Counted from the first letter of the stretch, positions 10,396-19,622 are shown. The stretch is DNA of 64,000 nt from Syntrophobacter fumaroxidans MPOB (GCF_000014965.1 NC_008554.1:2592001-2656000); one strand, 5' to 3'. Numbers and translations are program-made. The notes: a model not told the origin generated them from the sequence alone.

Positions 10396-11510
10396 ACGCT
10401 TTCGACTCCTATGTGTTTTGCCACAATCGCGGATGGACTCGGCACTCTCACCTCTCCGAGAGCCGATCCGGGAAAAAAGGACACGGGCCGGTTGAAGCTT
10501 TTCGCCGTGTCAAGAACACCCGGCTCGTCCGCTTTCAGATCGATGCTCGCAAAATTGCGAATGGACAACGGGGAGAGCTTCGCCCGGCGGAATGCCTGCT
10601 TCACCAATTCGATGATTTCACCGGCGGGGGTCCCACGGTTGCAGCCAAGACCGACCACCAGGTTGCGGGGACGCAGTTTCAGGCACCTGACCTTCGGAGG
10701 AGGCATGACCTCGGATACCCATACCCCAATCCGAGCGCGTACCCGGGAGTGTTCATCCTCGGTCTGCCCCGGCCAGTCGGGCCTGCCCGCAAGCCGCACC
10801 CGTCGAGCCGCCGGATTCGCCTCCGGAATCGTCTTCGCGCCAGGCCCCGTGTCTTTCGTCCGGAATGCCTCTTCACCTTCCTCGGCGGCCGGTTCGCACC
10901 CCTCCGAGTACTCCTTCGGCAACAGCACCACCTCCGGCTGCTCCTCGAAACGGGAGCCGATCCTCCCGTCGGGATCGAAGACCCACAACGGCTCCTCTTC
11001 GATCACGGCCCGGCTCACCCGGCTCAGAAAACCGATGTTCTCGATTTCGAGCCCCGCATCCGCGGCAATCAGATCCAGAGCCGGTTTCCCCTGGACATCC
11101 GATGCCGTGGTGATCACCGCCTGCGCTCCGATCAATTCCCCGATCCGGCGCGCCAACCGGTTGGCCCCTCCGAGGTGTCCGGAAACGAGGCTCACGGCGA
11201 ACCGGCCCTTCTCGTCCAGCACCACCACGGCCGGATCGGTGGATTTATGGGACAGAAGCGGCGCGATGAGCCTCACGACGATCCCGGCGGCCATGATGCA
11301 AACGAGGTGGTCATACCGGCCCCAAAGACGGGGAAGAACTTCGGAAACCCGGTCGAAAGCGGCGGCGCCCCGGACCGCGTGCCTGCGGGGCAGGAAACAG
11401 TTGCTCGAGGGCAACCGTTCACCGAGGCGCAGGGCCAATTCCGCCCCCTGCCCGGTGAGCGCGATGATGGCCGTCCGGTCAGGACCGCGGCTTGGCTTCT
11501 CGAAATCCAT
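10290..11510 (-). CDS. cbiG: Cobalt-precorrin-5A hydrolase CbiG
   Basis: The protein (about 406 residues from the ATG at 11510) opens the delta-lactone of cobalt-precorrin-5A and releases acetaldehyde, a step specific to the anaerobic cobalamin route. The N-terminal domain contains IMAAGIVVRLIAPLL, SLVSGHLGGANRLA and ITTASDVQGKPALDL. The C-terminal CbiG domain begins near NLVVGLGCNRGTPAGEI. Between them lies an unusually long linker (about 210-290) rich in Glu, Ala and Pro. Start candidates are 11549, 11525 and 11510; the last is closest to the conserved AIIALTGQG. It overlaps cbiF by about 30 bp. Confidence 0.92.
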   Translation of the reverse strand: MDFEKPSRGPDRTAIIALTGQGAELALRLGERLPSSNCFLPRRHAVRGAAAFDRVSEVLPRLWGRYDHLVCIMAAGIVVRLIAPLLSHKSTDPAVVVLDEKGRFAVSLVSGHLGGANRLARRIGELIGAQAVITTASDVQGKPALDLIAADAGLEIENIGFLSRVSRAVIEEEPLWVFDPDGRIGSRFEEQPEVVLLPKEYSEGCEPAAEEGEEAFRTKDTGPGAKTIPEANPAARRVRLAGRPDWPGQTEDEHSRVRARIGVWVSEVMPPPKVRCLKLRPRNLVVGLGCNRGTPAGEIIELVKQAFRRAKLSPLSIRNFASIDLKADEPGVLDTAKSFNRPVSFFPGSALGEVRVPSPSAIVAKHIGVESVCEATALLSAQSGTLVLTKRKSANATLAVARVGFP

Positions 11511-12258
11511 GGCTGAAGGACTCATCGTAGAGTTTCGATTGCCTGGCATCCCGCGGGCCGCCCCTGCCGAACACCCGGCCGATCATGACGATCGCCTGCC
11601 GCTTGATGCCGGCTTCGTTCACCTTTGCGACGATATCCGCCAGGGTCCCTTCGACCAGGAGCTCATCCGGCCATCCCACCCGGTAGGCCACCGCCACGGG
11701 GGTTTCCGGTGAATAGCCGGAAGCCGCTTCGGCGATGACGCTCTCGATCTGCTGAACGCTCAGGTAGATGACGAGTGTCGCCCCGTGCGATGCCAGGGAC
11801 CTCAGCCGCTCCCTCTCCGGCACCGGGGTCCTTCCCGCCATGCGCGTGAGGATGACCGTCTGGGACATTTCGGGCACGGTCAGTTCCTGCCTGAGCGCGG
11901 CGGCGGCGGCAAACACCGCGGACACCCCCGGAACCACCTTGTATGGGATGCCTTCGGAGTCGAGCAACGCCATCTGTTCCCGGATGGCCCCGTAAAGGCT
12001 CGGATCCCCCGTGTGAAGGCGCACCACGCGCTTGCCCTCCCGGTAGCCCCGCACCAGCAGCGCGTGCGTTTCCGCCAGGGTCAGAGACGCGCTGTTGTAA
12101 ATTTGCGCGTCCGCCGCCCGGTCCTCCAACAGGCGCTCGGGCACGAGCGATCCCGCGAATACGATCAAACCGGCCTCGCGCAACAGTCGCCGGCCCTTGA
12201 CCGTGATCAGCTCGGGATCGCCGGGACCCGCACCGACAAAATGAATGGGATGAGCCAT
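11479..12258 (-). CDS. cbiF: Cobalt-precorrin-4 C11-methyltransferase (CbiF/CobM)
   Basis: The 259-residue SAM-dependent methylase acts at C11 of the corrin ring. It has the family signature IHFVGAGPGDPELITVKG at the N-terminus, RLHTGDPSLYGAI, and VVPGVSAVFAAAAAL. The ATG at 12258 follows a GAGG site; the 12 codons further upstream lie outside the conserved region. It sits 41 bp after cbiET and overlaps cbiG, as in many anaerobic cobalamin operons. Confidence 0.94.
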   Translation of the reverse strand: MAHPIHFVGAGPGDPELITVKGRRLLREAGLIVFAGSLVPERLLEDRAADAQIYNSASLTLAETHALLVRGYREGKRVVRLHTGDPSLYGAIREQMALLDSEGIPYKVVPGVSAVFAAAAALRQELTVPEMSQTVILTRMAGRTPVPERERLRSLASHGATLVIYLSVQQIESVIAEAASGYSPETPVAVAYRVGWPDELLVEGTLADIVAKVNEAGIKRQAIVMIGRVFGRGGPRDARQSKLYDESFSHGFREAKPRS

Positions 12259-12299
12259 GGAAAGTGCCTCGGATTTGGGTCGCCACCGGGACAACCGCG

Positions 12300-13580
12300 C
12301 TACCTCCGCTCCCGGACGGTGACGATGAACACCGGGTTGAGAGCCTCAAGCCTATAGGTCCCGCCGATCGGGGCGGACCGGCTGACCTGGAGCTGCACGA
12401 CGCGGACCTCAAACGGCTTCCCCAGCCAAAAAGACCTCGCCGCCTCCAGGGTATCCAGCGTCACCGCCGTCTGGACCACGCGTCCGCCGGGCCTCAACCT
12501 CTTCGATACCATGTCCAGCAGCATCGGAAGCTCCCCCCCGCTGCCGCCGATGAAAACCCTGTCCGGATCGGGAGCCCCGGCCAGGACCTGCAGGGCGCTC
12601 CCCAATACCGGGCGAACCTCCGGACATCGGAAACGCTCGATATTCGCCACCAGATCACGAAACCGGTCCGCGTTGCGTTCAACCGCGATCACCTCGCGAA
12701 GCCGCCCCACGCGCGCCGCTTCGATGGAGACCGATCCGCTCCCGGAACCCACATCCCACAGCACTCCGCCCGGCTGCAGCAGCAAATGCGCCAGCACGAC
12801 GGCCCGGACCTCCGTCTTGGTGATGAGCCCGGCCTCGTGCATGAACGCCTCCTCGGGCAGCCCCAACACGGTGTCCTCGAACGGCGCGGCGGGAGCGCGG
12901 CACTGGTCCCGGTCGGCAAATACCGCCACCAGGTTGAGCGTCGAAAAAGCTCCGTCCGCTGCTTCCCGCAACGTGAAACGCCCGATGCGTTCCGTGGGGA
13001 GCCCGATGTCTTCCGCCACGATCATGGTGTGGTGCGCGTATCCCGCCGCCAGCATCTCACGGGCGATCCAGGCGGGAGTGCGCCGGGGATCGGTGAAGAA
13101 AGCCATCCGGGAACAATGCCTCAGATCGTCCAGCCAGCGCCCGGCATTGGCCGTCTCGCTTCGGCCGTGGAGACTGACGACCTTGACATCGTCCCAGGGT
13201 TCGAGCAGGCGCGCGAACAGTGCCTGGACGCTGGTGACGTTGGGCAGGGCGAATACATGCTCCTTGCCGAGCGCCTGGACCAGCCTGCGACCGATCCCGA
13301 AGAAGAAGGGATCCCCGGAGGCGAGCACCGCCGTGCGCCGATTCCGCGCCACCGAGCGCAGCCGCTCGATGGTTTCATCCAGGGAGGACAACAGCGGAAT
13401 GCGCTCCCCCGTGTGGTCGGGGAAGCAATCGAGCAGCCGCTTCCCGCCGACGAGCACATCCGCCCGTTCGATCCAGGACAGCACCCGCGGGCTGAGATCC
13501 TCCGCGCCCATTCCCATTCCCACCAGGACCACCAGCGGAGGGCGCCATTCCTCGGGATTCGGTTTTAGACCGGTCTGCAT
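12300..13580 (-). CDS. cobL: CbiE-CbiT fusion: C5,15-methyltransferase and C12-decarboxylase (CobL-type)
   Basis: The 426-residue bifunctional enzyme joins two domains. CbiE (residues about 15-215; VVLVGMGMGAEDLSP, ASGDPFFFGIGRRLV) methylates C5. CbiT (about 225-410) methylates C15 and decarboxylates C12. The CbiT part has a Rossmann-type SAM site at VLWDVGSGSGSVSIEAA and GGSGGELPMLLD. The fusion is the CobL arrangement, but the neighbouring cbiD and cbiG show it serves the anaerobic route. It overlaps cbiD by 16 bp. Confidence 0.94.
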   Translation of the reverse strand: MQTGLKPNPEEWRPPLVVLVGMGMGAEDLSPRVLSWIERADVLVGGKRLLDCFPDHTGERIPLLSSLDETIERLRSVARNRRTAVLASGDPFFFGIGRRLVQALGKEHVFALPNVTSVQALFARLLEPWDDVKVVSLHGRSETANAGRWLDDLRHCSRMAFFTDPRRTPAWIAREMLAAGYAHHTMIVAEDIGLPTERIGRFTLREAADGAFSTLNLVAVFADRDQCRAPAAPFEDTVLGLPEEAFMHEAGLITKTEVRAVVLAHLLLQPGGVLWDVGSGSGSVSIEAARVGRLREVIAVERNADRFRDLVANIERFRCPEVRPVLGSALQVLAGAPDPDRVFIGGSGGELPMLLDMVSKRLRPGGRVVQTAVTLDTLEAARSFWLGKPFEVRVVQLQVSRSAPIGGTYRLEALNPVFIVTVRERR

Positions 13581-14878
13581 GGTTCCGTCACATCCGCAAG
13601 CAGGGTTCCATCATGGGCGAAGAGCAGCAAGCGCACATCGAGCCGATCCTCCGAGAGCCGGCGGGATTGTTCCGCCGCCCGGCATGAAACGGCTCGCAGG
13701 ACATCCGCGGCATCGCGGCCGAGCAGCAGATCGAGTGCCTGGCGCGCCGTGTTGGCCGCAGCCAGCTCACTGCAAAATTCCGTATCGTGCCCCAGTTGTT
13801 CCGCGCACTCCGCAACCGGAGACAAATCCAGGGCAACCTTGTGAGCGTGCGTGTACGCGTGCCCCTGGGCCATTTTCACCACTTTGCCGAAAAAGGCGCT
13901 GTGGATGATGCTCCGAAATCCCATGCGGACGGCTTCACGCACCGAGTATGCGAAAAAATCGGCCACCTGGACGAACGCCTCCGGCGGCAGCTCGGGCAAG
14001 AGGCTGCGTGCCAGGCGCTCGCTTTTCCCGCCGGTACTGAGCACAACGCCGCGGCAGCCGCAGGCCGCGGCAACCGACAGCGACGCATGAATGGTTTCCT
14101 CGTAGGCCTCGTGGGAAAACGGCTTGACGAGCCCGGTCGTCCCAAGTATCGAGATGCCCCCCACGACTCCCAGCCTGGGATTGAGCGTGTGGCGCGCGAT
14201 TTCCCTGCCTTTCGGCACTTCGATCTCGATTTCCAGGATCGGACCGCCCTCAACGCGGGCCCCCGCAAGAGACCAGGGAAGGAACACATTCGGTTTTCCA
14301 GGTTCGCTCCTGTTCGAAGCAACATCGAAAGGAAGCGGACCGCAACCTCCCGTTCTCCGGAGCTCGTCGGCCAGGTTGCGCACGATCATTTCCCTCGGCA
14401 CGGGGTTGACCGCAGGCTCTCCGGACTGCACGGGAAGACCCGCCTTGGTCACGACGCCAACCCCCTCTCCCGCGATGAGTCGAATTCCCGGAATGCTCCC
14501 GTCCGTCGCCCCCGACCGCCGCTCGTCACGGTGTCCCTCCGGCCGGCGGGGATCCTCCGGATGAAACGCTTCGGCCGGGCGTCGATCGCACTTCAAACGC
14601 ACCGACAGTTCCGCGTTGTGGGTCACGTCCGGATCGTCTCCGCCGTCCTTCACCACCGTCGCCACGGCGAACCGACCGTCCAGGAGGCAGGCCGTCACCG
14701 CGACGGGAAGGAAGACATCGTTCGGGAGGCGGACCGCCACGATCTCGACCGCCCTGCCGGTGAGGCACAACCTCAGCGCCGCCACGGCCGCGGCCGTCAC
14801 CGCCGTCCCCGTGCTGAATCCCCGGCGCAGTTCCTTTCCTGCCCGGCGCCCGTGTGAATGATCGGAAGCGCTGGCCAT
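13565..14878 (-). CDS. cbiD: Cobalt-precorrin-5B C1-methyltransferase CbiD
   Basis: The 437-residue enzyme methylates C1 in the anaerobic cobalamin pathway. Family features are RRGFSTGTAVTAAAVAAL at the N-terminus, VVKDGGDDPDVTHNAEL, GVGVVTKAGLPV, SILGTTGLVKPFSHEAY and LSTGGKSERLA. It is about 60 residues longer than usual, mainly through a charged insert (about residues 97-130, rich in Arg, Glu and Pro) and an extra loop near 180-200. The ATG at 14878 follows GAAGGGAAA. It is the first gene of the second cobalamin block, directly downstream of the 354-bp palindromic repeat. Confidence 0.92.
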   Translation of the reverse strand: MASASDHSHGRRAGKELRRGFSTGTAVTAAAVAALRLCLTGRAVEIVAVRLPNDVFLPVAVTACLLDGRFAVATVVKDGGDDPDVTHNAELSVRLKCDRRPAEAFHPEDPRRPEGHRDERRSGATDGSIPGIRLIAGEGVGVVTKAGLPVQSGEPAVNPVPREMIVRNLADELRRTGGCGPLPFDVASNRSEPGKPNVFLPWSLAGARVEGGPILEIEIEVPKGREIARHTLNPRLGVVGGISILGTTGLVKPFSHEAYEETIHASLSVAAACGCRGVVLSTGGKSERLARSLLPELPPEAFVQVADFFAYSVREAVRMGFRSIIHSAFFGKVVKMAQGHAYTHAHKVALDLSPVAECAEQLGHDTEFCSELAAANTARQALDLLLGRDAADVLRAVSCRAAEQSRRLSEDRLDVRLLLFAHDGTLLADVTEPCRPV

Positions 14879-14906
14879 TTTCCCTTCGAGATCCCCTGAT
14901 ACGAAG

Positions 14907-15260
14907 TTACCTAGAAAATAGATTCCCGGGTGAAACTGTTTTCATGCTTCGCAGGTGAAGCACAGCCTCATGGATAATTGCGTTCAAGATGGATTTTTCA
15001 AACACAAAAGAGCGGGGGAATGATTCCCCCGCACCCCCCAAGTTTCGGCCACACGCCCACGCGCGTGAGGCCGAGCGCTCGGCGCTGTCGGCGACTGGCC
15101 GAAGGCCGCCGCCGCAGCGCCACACGGAGCCGCGAAGCGGCGAGGGGGGGATACGTCCCCCACGCTTTTAGAGTATCATTTTGAACGCTATTATCCATGC
15201 CCCCTGCGACACCCGCGAAGCATGAAAACAGACTCCCGAGGGAGTCTATTTTCTAGGTAA
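14907..15260. repeat. 354-bp large inverted repeat (fold-back element) between btuF and cbiD
   Basis: The left arm starts TTACCTAGAAAATAGA (14907) and the right arm ends with its exact reverse complement (15245-15260). Inside these, TGTTTTCATGCTTCGC (14937-14952) pairs with 15215-15230, and CATGGATAATTGCGTTCAAG (14969 onward) pairs with 15180-15199 with two mismatches. The arms are about 85 nt each, so the RNA or single strand could form a very long stem. The 185-bp centre holds further hairpins (GCGGGGGAATGATTCCCCCGC) and no gene. GCGTTCAAGATG is shared with the ends of the MITE-like elements at 7875 and 44201. Confidence 0.75.
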
Positions 15261-15324
15261 TCCGTATGAGTCATTCCGTCACAGCCGGTGTTGCGTCCCG
15301 GCACAGACCGATCCTATCACAAAA

Positions 15325-16224
15325 CTAACGCCCGCCCTCGTCGAATATCGTCGGATAGAGCGCCGCGGCAAGTTGCTCGACGGCTTCCACACAACGCGGG
15401 CCCGGCCTCGAAAAGATGAATTCATCCACAGGAACGATCTTGCCCTCCTTCACGCACCTCAAACGATCGAAATGCGCCCGCGCTGCCAGTTCGGCGGGGT
15501 TCCGGTTCATCGGACCCCGCTGCATGACGTACACATCCGGGTCGTCGAGCAGCAGGGCCTCGAGACTGTATTGCACGATGGCTTTCTCGCTCCGCAGAAC
15601 GTTCTCGGCCCCGGCCGCAGCCAGGATCTGCTGCACGATGGAGCCGCGCCCGGCACCCGTGAGCGGCTCCGCGCGGACCTCGAAAAAAACGCGCCGCCGC
15701 TTCTCGACGCCGGCGAGCTTCGCCTGTACGCGCGCCAGCCGCTGCTTCATCCGGGCAACGGCCGCTCCGGCTTCGCCTTCGCAACCGGTGAGAACTCCCA
15801 GCCGCTCCATGGTCGAAAAGATGTCCTCAAAACTCTTCGGGGCAAACACCGCCACCGGAATCCCCGCTCCGGACAAGCGTTCCATGTCGGGCATCTCCTC
15901 GCGGCGGCTGGCGCTCTGGATCACCAGGTCGGGTTTGAAGCCGATGATCATTTCGAAATTGGGCTTCATGTGGGTCCCCACCGACGGCAGTTTCAGGATT
16001 TCAGGGGGATAAGCATCCGCCTGGGTGCGCGCCGCCAACCGGGAGCCAGCCCCGACGGCGTAGAGCATTTCCGCGAAGGCTCCGTACAGGGAGATGATGC
16101 GCCCGGCCGACTGAGAAAGCGTGACGGTCGTGCCGAGATCGTCGGTGATCTGCACCGCCCCGGCGCGGGTGTGAAGAATCGACGCGACCAGAAGGAATGC
16201 CAGGATCCATCGAAAAGGCTTCAA
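15325..16224 (-). CDS. btuF: Periplasmic corrinoid-binding protein of an ABC importer (BtuF-like)
   Basis: The 299-residue protein has a signal peptide (KPFRWILAFLLVASILHTRAGA) and the class III periplasmic binding protein fold. Typical stretches are RIISLYGAFAEMLYAVGAGSRLAART and PSVGTHMKPNFEMIIGFKPDLVI. It would capture a cobalamin precursor, or less likely another chelate, for BtuCD. Its place in a riboswitch-led operon favours a corrinoid. The start is a TTG at 16224 directly after the strong site GGAGGAGG; no ATG fits the signal peptide. It is the last gene before the palindromic repeat. Confidence 0.85.
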   Translation of the reverse strand: MKPFRWILAFLLVASILHTRAGAVQITDDLGTTVTLSQSAGRIISLYGAFAEMLYAVGAGSRLAARTQADAYPPEILKLPSVGTHMKPNFEMIIGFKPDLVIQSASRREEMPDMERLSGAGIPVAVFAPKSFEDIFSTMERLGVLTGCEGEAGAAVARMKQRLARVQAKLAGVEKRRRVFFEVRAEPLTGAGRGSIVQQILAAAGAENVLRSEKAIVQYSLEALLLDDPDVYVMQRGPMNRNPAELAARAHFDRLRCVKEGKIVPVDEFIFSRPGPRCVEAVEQLAAALYPTIFDEGGR

Positions 16225-16348
16225 GGAACCTCCTCCCTGAAGCCCGGTGTCGGGCTTCGTTTTCGTAAATCCAACCGCACAACGGACCCGCGTCCCGAAA
16301 GGACACGCTCAGGGCCTCGCGCGAACCTCGCGGCGGCACGCCGTTCGA

Positions 16349-17119
16349 CTACGGGAGAAAAACCACCTGCCGCTTTTCCGTTCCTTCGATCTCGCGGACC
16401 ATCACGGGCGTCTCGTAGACGTGCTCCAGAACGTCCGCGTTCAAGACTGTATCGACCGCGCCGTCGGCCACGAGCTCTCCGTTCTTGAGAAAGATCATTC
16501 TCCTGCAGAAGAGAGCGGCCAGATTGACGTCGTGGAGCACCGCCACCACGGTCAGGCCGTCCTCCCGGTTCAGGCGGTCGAGCACCCGGAAGATCAGGAG
16601 CTTGCGGTGGATATCCATGGCCGACGTGGCTTCGTCGAGCAGCAGGATGGGGGTTTCCTGGGCGAGTGAGCGCGCCATCACGACACGCTGTTTTTCGCCG
16701 CCGCTGACCGCCGTGATGAGACGCTTGGCCAGCATGGCGGTATCCGTCGCCCCGAGCGCTCTCCGGACCGCGGCTTCGTCCTCCGGGCTCTCCATCTGCC
16801 AGCGTTTCTGATGAGGATATCGCCCCATGCGGACCACTTCTTCGCAGCGAAAGGGAAAACGCAGGTCGATATCCTGAGCCACCACGGCCATCAGGCGGGC
16901 CCGTTCCCTGGTCTTGAGACGGGCCAGCGGTTTCCCTTCGATCTCGATCGAACCCGACTGCACCGGCACGATACCGCTCAACGCCAGCATGAGGGTGGAC
17001 TTCCCCGCCCCGTTCGGCCCCAGCACGCCGATGAATTCCCCGCGCCGGACAAGAAAGGAGAGGTCCTTGAGCACCGTTTGCCCGGCATAGCCGCAGGTCA
17101 CCCCGTCCAGGCGAATCAC
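16349..17119 (-). CDS. btuD: ABC importer ATPase (BtuD/FecE-like)
   Basis: The 256-residue cytoplasmic ATPase has Walker A GPNGAGKST (about 34-42), Q-loop VVAQDIDLRFPF, signature VSGGEKQRV, Walker B ILLLDEAT and H-loop VAVLHDVNLA. It starts with a GTG whose last bases overlap the btuC stop as GTGA (17116-17119), so the two are translationally coupled. It powers the BtuC permease for corrinoid, or possibly Fe-chelate, uptake. Confidence 0.9.
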   Translation of the reverse strand: MIRLDGVTCGYAGQTVLKDLSFLVRRGEFIGVLGPNGAGKSTLMLALSGIVPVQSGSIEIEGKPLARLKTRERARLMAVVAQDIDLRFPFRCEEVVRMGRYPHQKRWQMESPEDEAAVRRALGATDTAMLAKRLITAVSGGEKQRVVMARSLAQETPILLLDEATSAMDIHRKLLIFRVLDRLNREDGLTVVAVLHDVNLAALFCRRMIFLKNGELVADGAVDTVLNADVLEHVYETPVMVREIEGTEKRQVVFLP

Positions 17120-18219
17120 AATTGCAGGTACTTCTTGCGATGCAGCAGCAGGTAACAAAAGAAGGGTCCTCCAAGGATCGCCGTCACGACGCCTACCGGC
17201 AGTTCCTCGCCGTTCGGCAGCAGGCTTCGTGCGATGGTGTCGGAAACGAGCACGAGCAATCCGCCGGTCAACAGGGTCGCCGGAATGAGTCGCCCGTGCC
17301 GGGGTCCCACGACCAGGCGCGCGAGATGCGGCACAACAAGCCCGACGAACCCGATGATCCCACTCACCGCCACCGCCGCGGCGGTCGCCAGCGAAGCGGC
17401 CAGGAGCAGCCAGAATCGTACCCTCTGGACGTTGACGCCGAGATGTTGCGCCTGGATGTCCCCCAGGCTCAGGATATCGAGCTCCCTGGTGAAGATGAGT
17501 ATCCCGGCCCCGCCCGCCACCAGATATGGCAGCACCAGGACGGCATGAGTCCAGCTCTTGCCCGAAAGGCTCCCCATGATCCAGAAGACGATGGTGGATA
17601 CCGAGTCTTCGTTCAGACTCTTGAGGAGGCTGATCCATGCCGACAGAAAGGTGGATACGATGATCCCCGCAAGCACCAGCGTGGTGGCGTGGATCCTCCC
17701 GTCAATGCGCCCCAGCAGATAGACCAGGTAGAGCGCGAGCATCGCTCCGGCAAAGGCCGCCAGGGGCAGGCCGCTGATCCCCGAAAGCTGCATGCCCCCC
17801 AGTCCCAGAAGAATCGCCAGCGAGGCGCCGAAGGCCGCTCCCGTGGAGACCCCGAGCGTGAAAGGGTCGGCCAGCGGATTGAGCAGCACTCCCTGGTAGA
17901 CGGTGCCCGCAAGCGCCAGTGCCGCGCCCACGATGAATGCGAGGCAGACTCTGGCCAGCCGCACGTTGATAACGATGTATCGCACCGTATCATCGATGCC
18001 CGCCGCGGAATCGGAATCAAAGGGGGATATCCAGAGCCGGAATATCGTGCGGTAGGACGTTTCGAAGGAGCCGATTCCCGAAGCGAGGAACGCGGCAACG
18101 ACAATCAGGAGGACAAATCCGGCCCAGCACAGCACGGAAATCCCGCAATGACCCGACAGCACCGTGTGACGCCGAACCGTTCGTTCCATGGCGGGGATAT
18201 CTTCCCGACCTCCCTTCAC
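17116..18219 (-). CDS. btuC: ABC importer permease (BtuC/FecCD family)
   Basis: The polytopic inner-membrane protein has about ten helices. FecCD hallmarks are VRLARVCLAFIVGAALALAG, YQGVLLNPLADPFTLGVSTGA and, near the end, GIIGFVGLVVPHLARLVVG. A GTG at 18219 overlaps the cobI stop (GTGA), giving 367 residues. An ATG ten codons later (18189) is an equally possible start. It sits between cobI and btuD, so vitamin uptake and synthesis share one transcript. Confidence 0.9.
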   Translation of the reverse strand: MKGGREDIPAMERTVRRHTVLSGHCGISVLCWAGFVLLIVVAAFLASGIGSFETSYRTIFRLWISPFDSDSAAGIDDTVRYIVINVRLARVCLAFIVGAALALAGTVYQGVLLNPLADPFTLGVSTGAAFGASLAILLGLGGMQLSGISGLPLAAFAGAMLALYLVYLLGRIDGRIHATTLVLAGIIVSTFLSAWISLLKSLNEDSVSTIVFWIMGSLSGKSWTHAVLVLPYLVAGGAGILIFTRELDILSLGDIQAQHLGVNVQRVRFWLLLAASLATAAAVAVSGIIGFVGLVVPHLARLVVGPRHGRLIPATLLTGGLLVLVSDTIARSLLPNGEELPVGVVTAILGGPFFCYLLLHRKKYLQL

Positions 18220-18935
18220 CGGGGTTCCATGCCGCGTTTCTTGATGATCATGAGTGAGAGATAGTGAGGTTTGAGCGTCCTCATCTTCCGATAGTCCCGT
18301 TCCACAATCTCGCCCTCAAGCCCGCAGCGGCTGATGAAACAGCACTTGTCTTCGAGCCCCTTTTCCTCGATCTGCGCCAGGATCTGGGGAAACTGCTTGT
18401 ATGTCTTCATGAGCACCACATTGTCGGCCGTTTCGATCGCCGCGTTCAGGCGGGTTCCGCCCTTGGCTCCCGATATGATGGTGATGGCTTCCTCGCCTTC
18501 GGCCAGGGGCAGATTGGCGCAGGCCGCGGCGGCCTGGTAGGAGGTGATGCCGGGGACGACGACGACGTTGACATCGGGAAGCCTGCTGCGCACCTTCCTC
18601 ATGAGATAGATGAACGTGCTGAAGGTGAGCGGATCTCCGAGTGTGATGAAGGCGACGTTCTTTCCCTGCCTGAGAATCTCGACCACCTGTTCGCAGTTGG
18701 CCGTCCATGCATTTTCCAGGTGTTCGGAATCGAATGTCATGGGAAAAGCCAGCTGGTCGATGGGCGTTCCGGGCGGCAGATGCTCCCGCACGATGTCGTG
18801 CGCCAGGCTGTAATCGTTGCTGGACGAGGAAGCGGCAAAAACATGGGCCGCTTCCTTCAGAACTTTCACCGCCTTCAGCGTGAGCAGTTCCGGATCCCCG
18901 GGCCCGACGCCGACCCCGTAAAGAGTGCCGAACAT
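18216..18935 (-). CDS. cobI: Precorrin-2/cobalt-factor II C20-methyltransferase (CobI/CbiL)
   Basis: The 239-residue SAM-dependent methylase adds the C20 methyl group. It has the family GVGVGPGDPELLTLKAV at the N-terminus, FITLGDPLTFSTF and VVVPGITSYQAAAA. The ATG at 18935 follows AAGGAT. It lies 12 bp after cobH and overlaps btuC. In an anaerobic pathway its substrate would be cobalt-factor II (CbiL role). The two names cannot be separated by sequence inspection alone. Confidence 0.92.
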   Translation of the reverse strand: MFGTLYGVGVGPGDPELLTLKAVKVLKEAAHVFAASSSSNDYSLAHDIVREHLPPGTPIDQLAFPMTFDSEHLENAWTANCEQVVEILRQGKNVAFITLGDPLTFSTFIYLMRKVRSRLPDVNVVVVPGITSYQAAAACANLPLAEGEEAITIISGAKGGTRLNAAIETADNVVLMKTYKQFPQILAQIEEKGLEDKCCFISRCGLEGEIVERDYRKMRTLKPHYLSLMIIKKRGMEPR

Positions 18936-18947
18936 GGCTGAATATCC

Positions 18948-19622
18948 TTATTGGTTGACATTTCCGGCCAATTCCAGAAGCGCATGCAGGATGGCCACCG
19001 CCACCGAACTTCCTCCCTTGCGGCCGAGAACGGCGATGGCGGGCTGATCGGTCATCCGTTGGAGCTGGTCCTTGGATTCCGCGGCCTGCACGAATCCCAC
19101 CGGGACACCGATCACCAGCGCGGGGCGCACGCCGTCTTCACGAATCAGACGGAGCACCTCGAGCAGCGCGGTGGGTGCGTTCCCGATGGCCACGACGGCG
19201 CCGTTCAACTGGTCGGAAACGCCCCTGAATGCGGCAACCGAACGCGTGACCCCCTGTTCTTCGGCCCGTATCCGGCTTTCCGGGTGGAGTGCCGGAACCA
19301 CCGCCTCATTCCCGTACCACTGCAATCGCCACGGCGACAGCCCCACGGCAATCATGCGCGTATCGGCGAAAATGGAAGCGCCCCGTGTCAAAGCCGCCAC
19401 CCCCGAGGCCACAGCCCGGGGATGAAACCGAATCTGCCGGGCATAATCGAAATCGCCCGTGGTGTGGATCACTCGACGCACCACCTGCCACTGGTCCTCG
19501 GGAAAAGGATGCTCCCCCATTTCGGCATCGATGATGCGGAAACTCTCCATCTCGATGGAGCGCCCCGCTTCCACCAATCCCGGCCGATCCTCCGTTGAAC
19601 CCATGAGCTCGTTCAAAGCCAT
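18948..19622 (-). CDS. cbiC: Precorrin-8X / cobalt-precorrin-8 methylmutase (CobH/CbiC)
   Basis: The 224-residue enzyme shifts a methyl group from C11 to C12. The catalytic histidine is His53 in RRVIHTTGDFDYA. Other family motifs are GASIFADTRMIAVGL, AIGNAPTALLEVLRLI, VIGVPVGFVQAAESK and VLGRKGGSSVAVAIL. The ATG follows GGAGAGATGCA. It is the first gene after the cobalamin riboswitch and its terminator, so it and the genes behind it should be switched off when adenosylcobalamin is plentiful. Confidence 0.95.
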   Translation of the reverse strand: MALNELMGSTEDRPGLVEAGRSIEMESFRIIDAEMGEHPFPEDQWQVVRRVIHTTGDFDYARQIRFHPRAVASGVAALTRGASIFADTRMIAVGLSPWRLQWYGNEAVVPALHPESRIRAEEQGVTRSVAAFRGVSDQLNGAVVAIGNAPTALLEVLRLIREDGVRPALVIGVPVGFVQAAESKDQLQRMTDQPAIAVLGRKGGSSVAVAILHALLELAGNVNQ

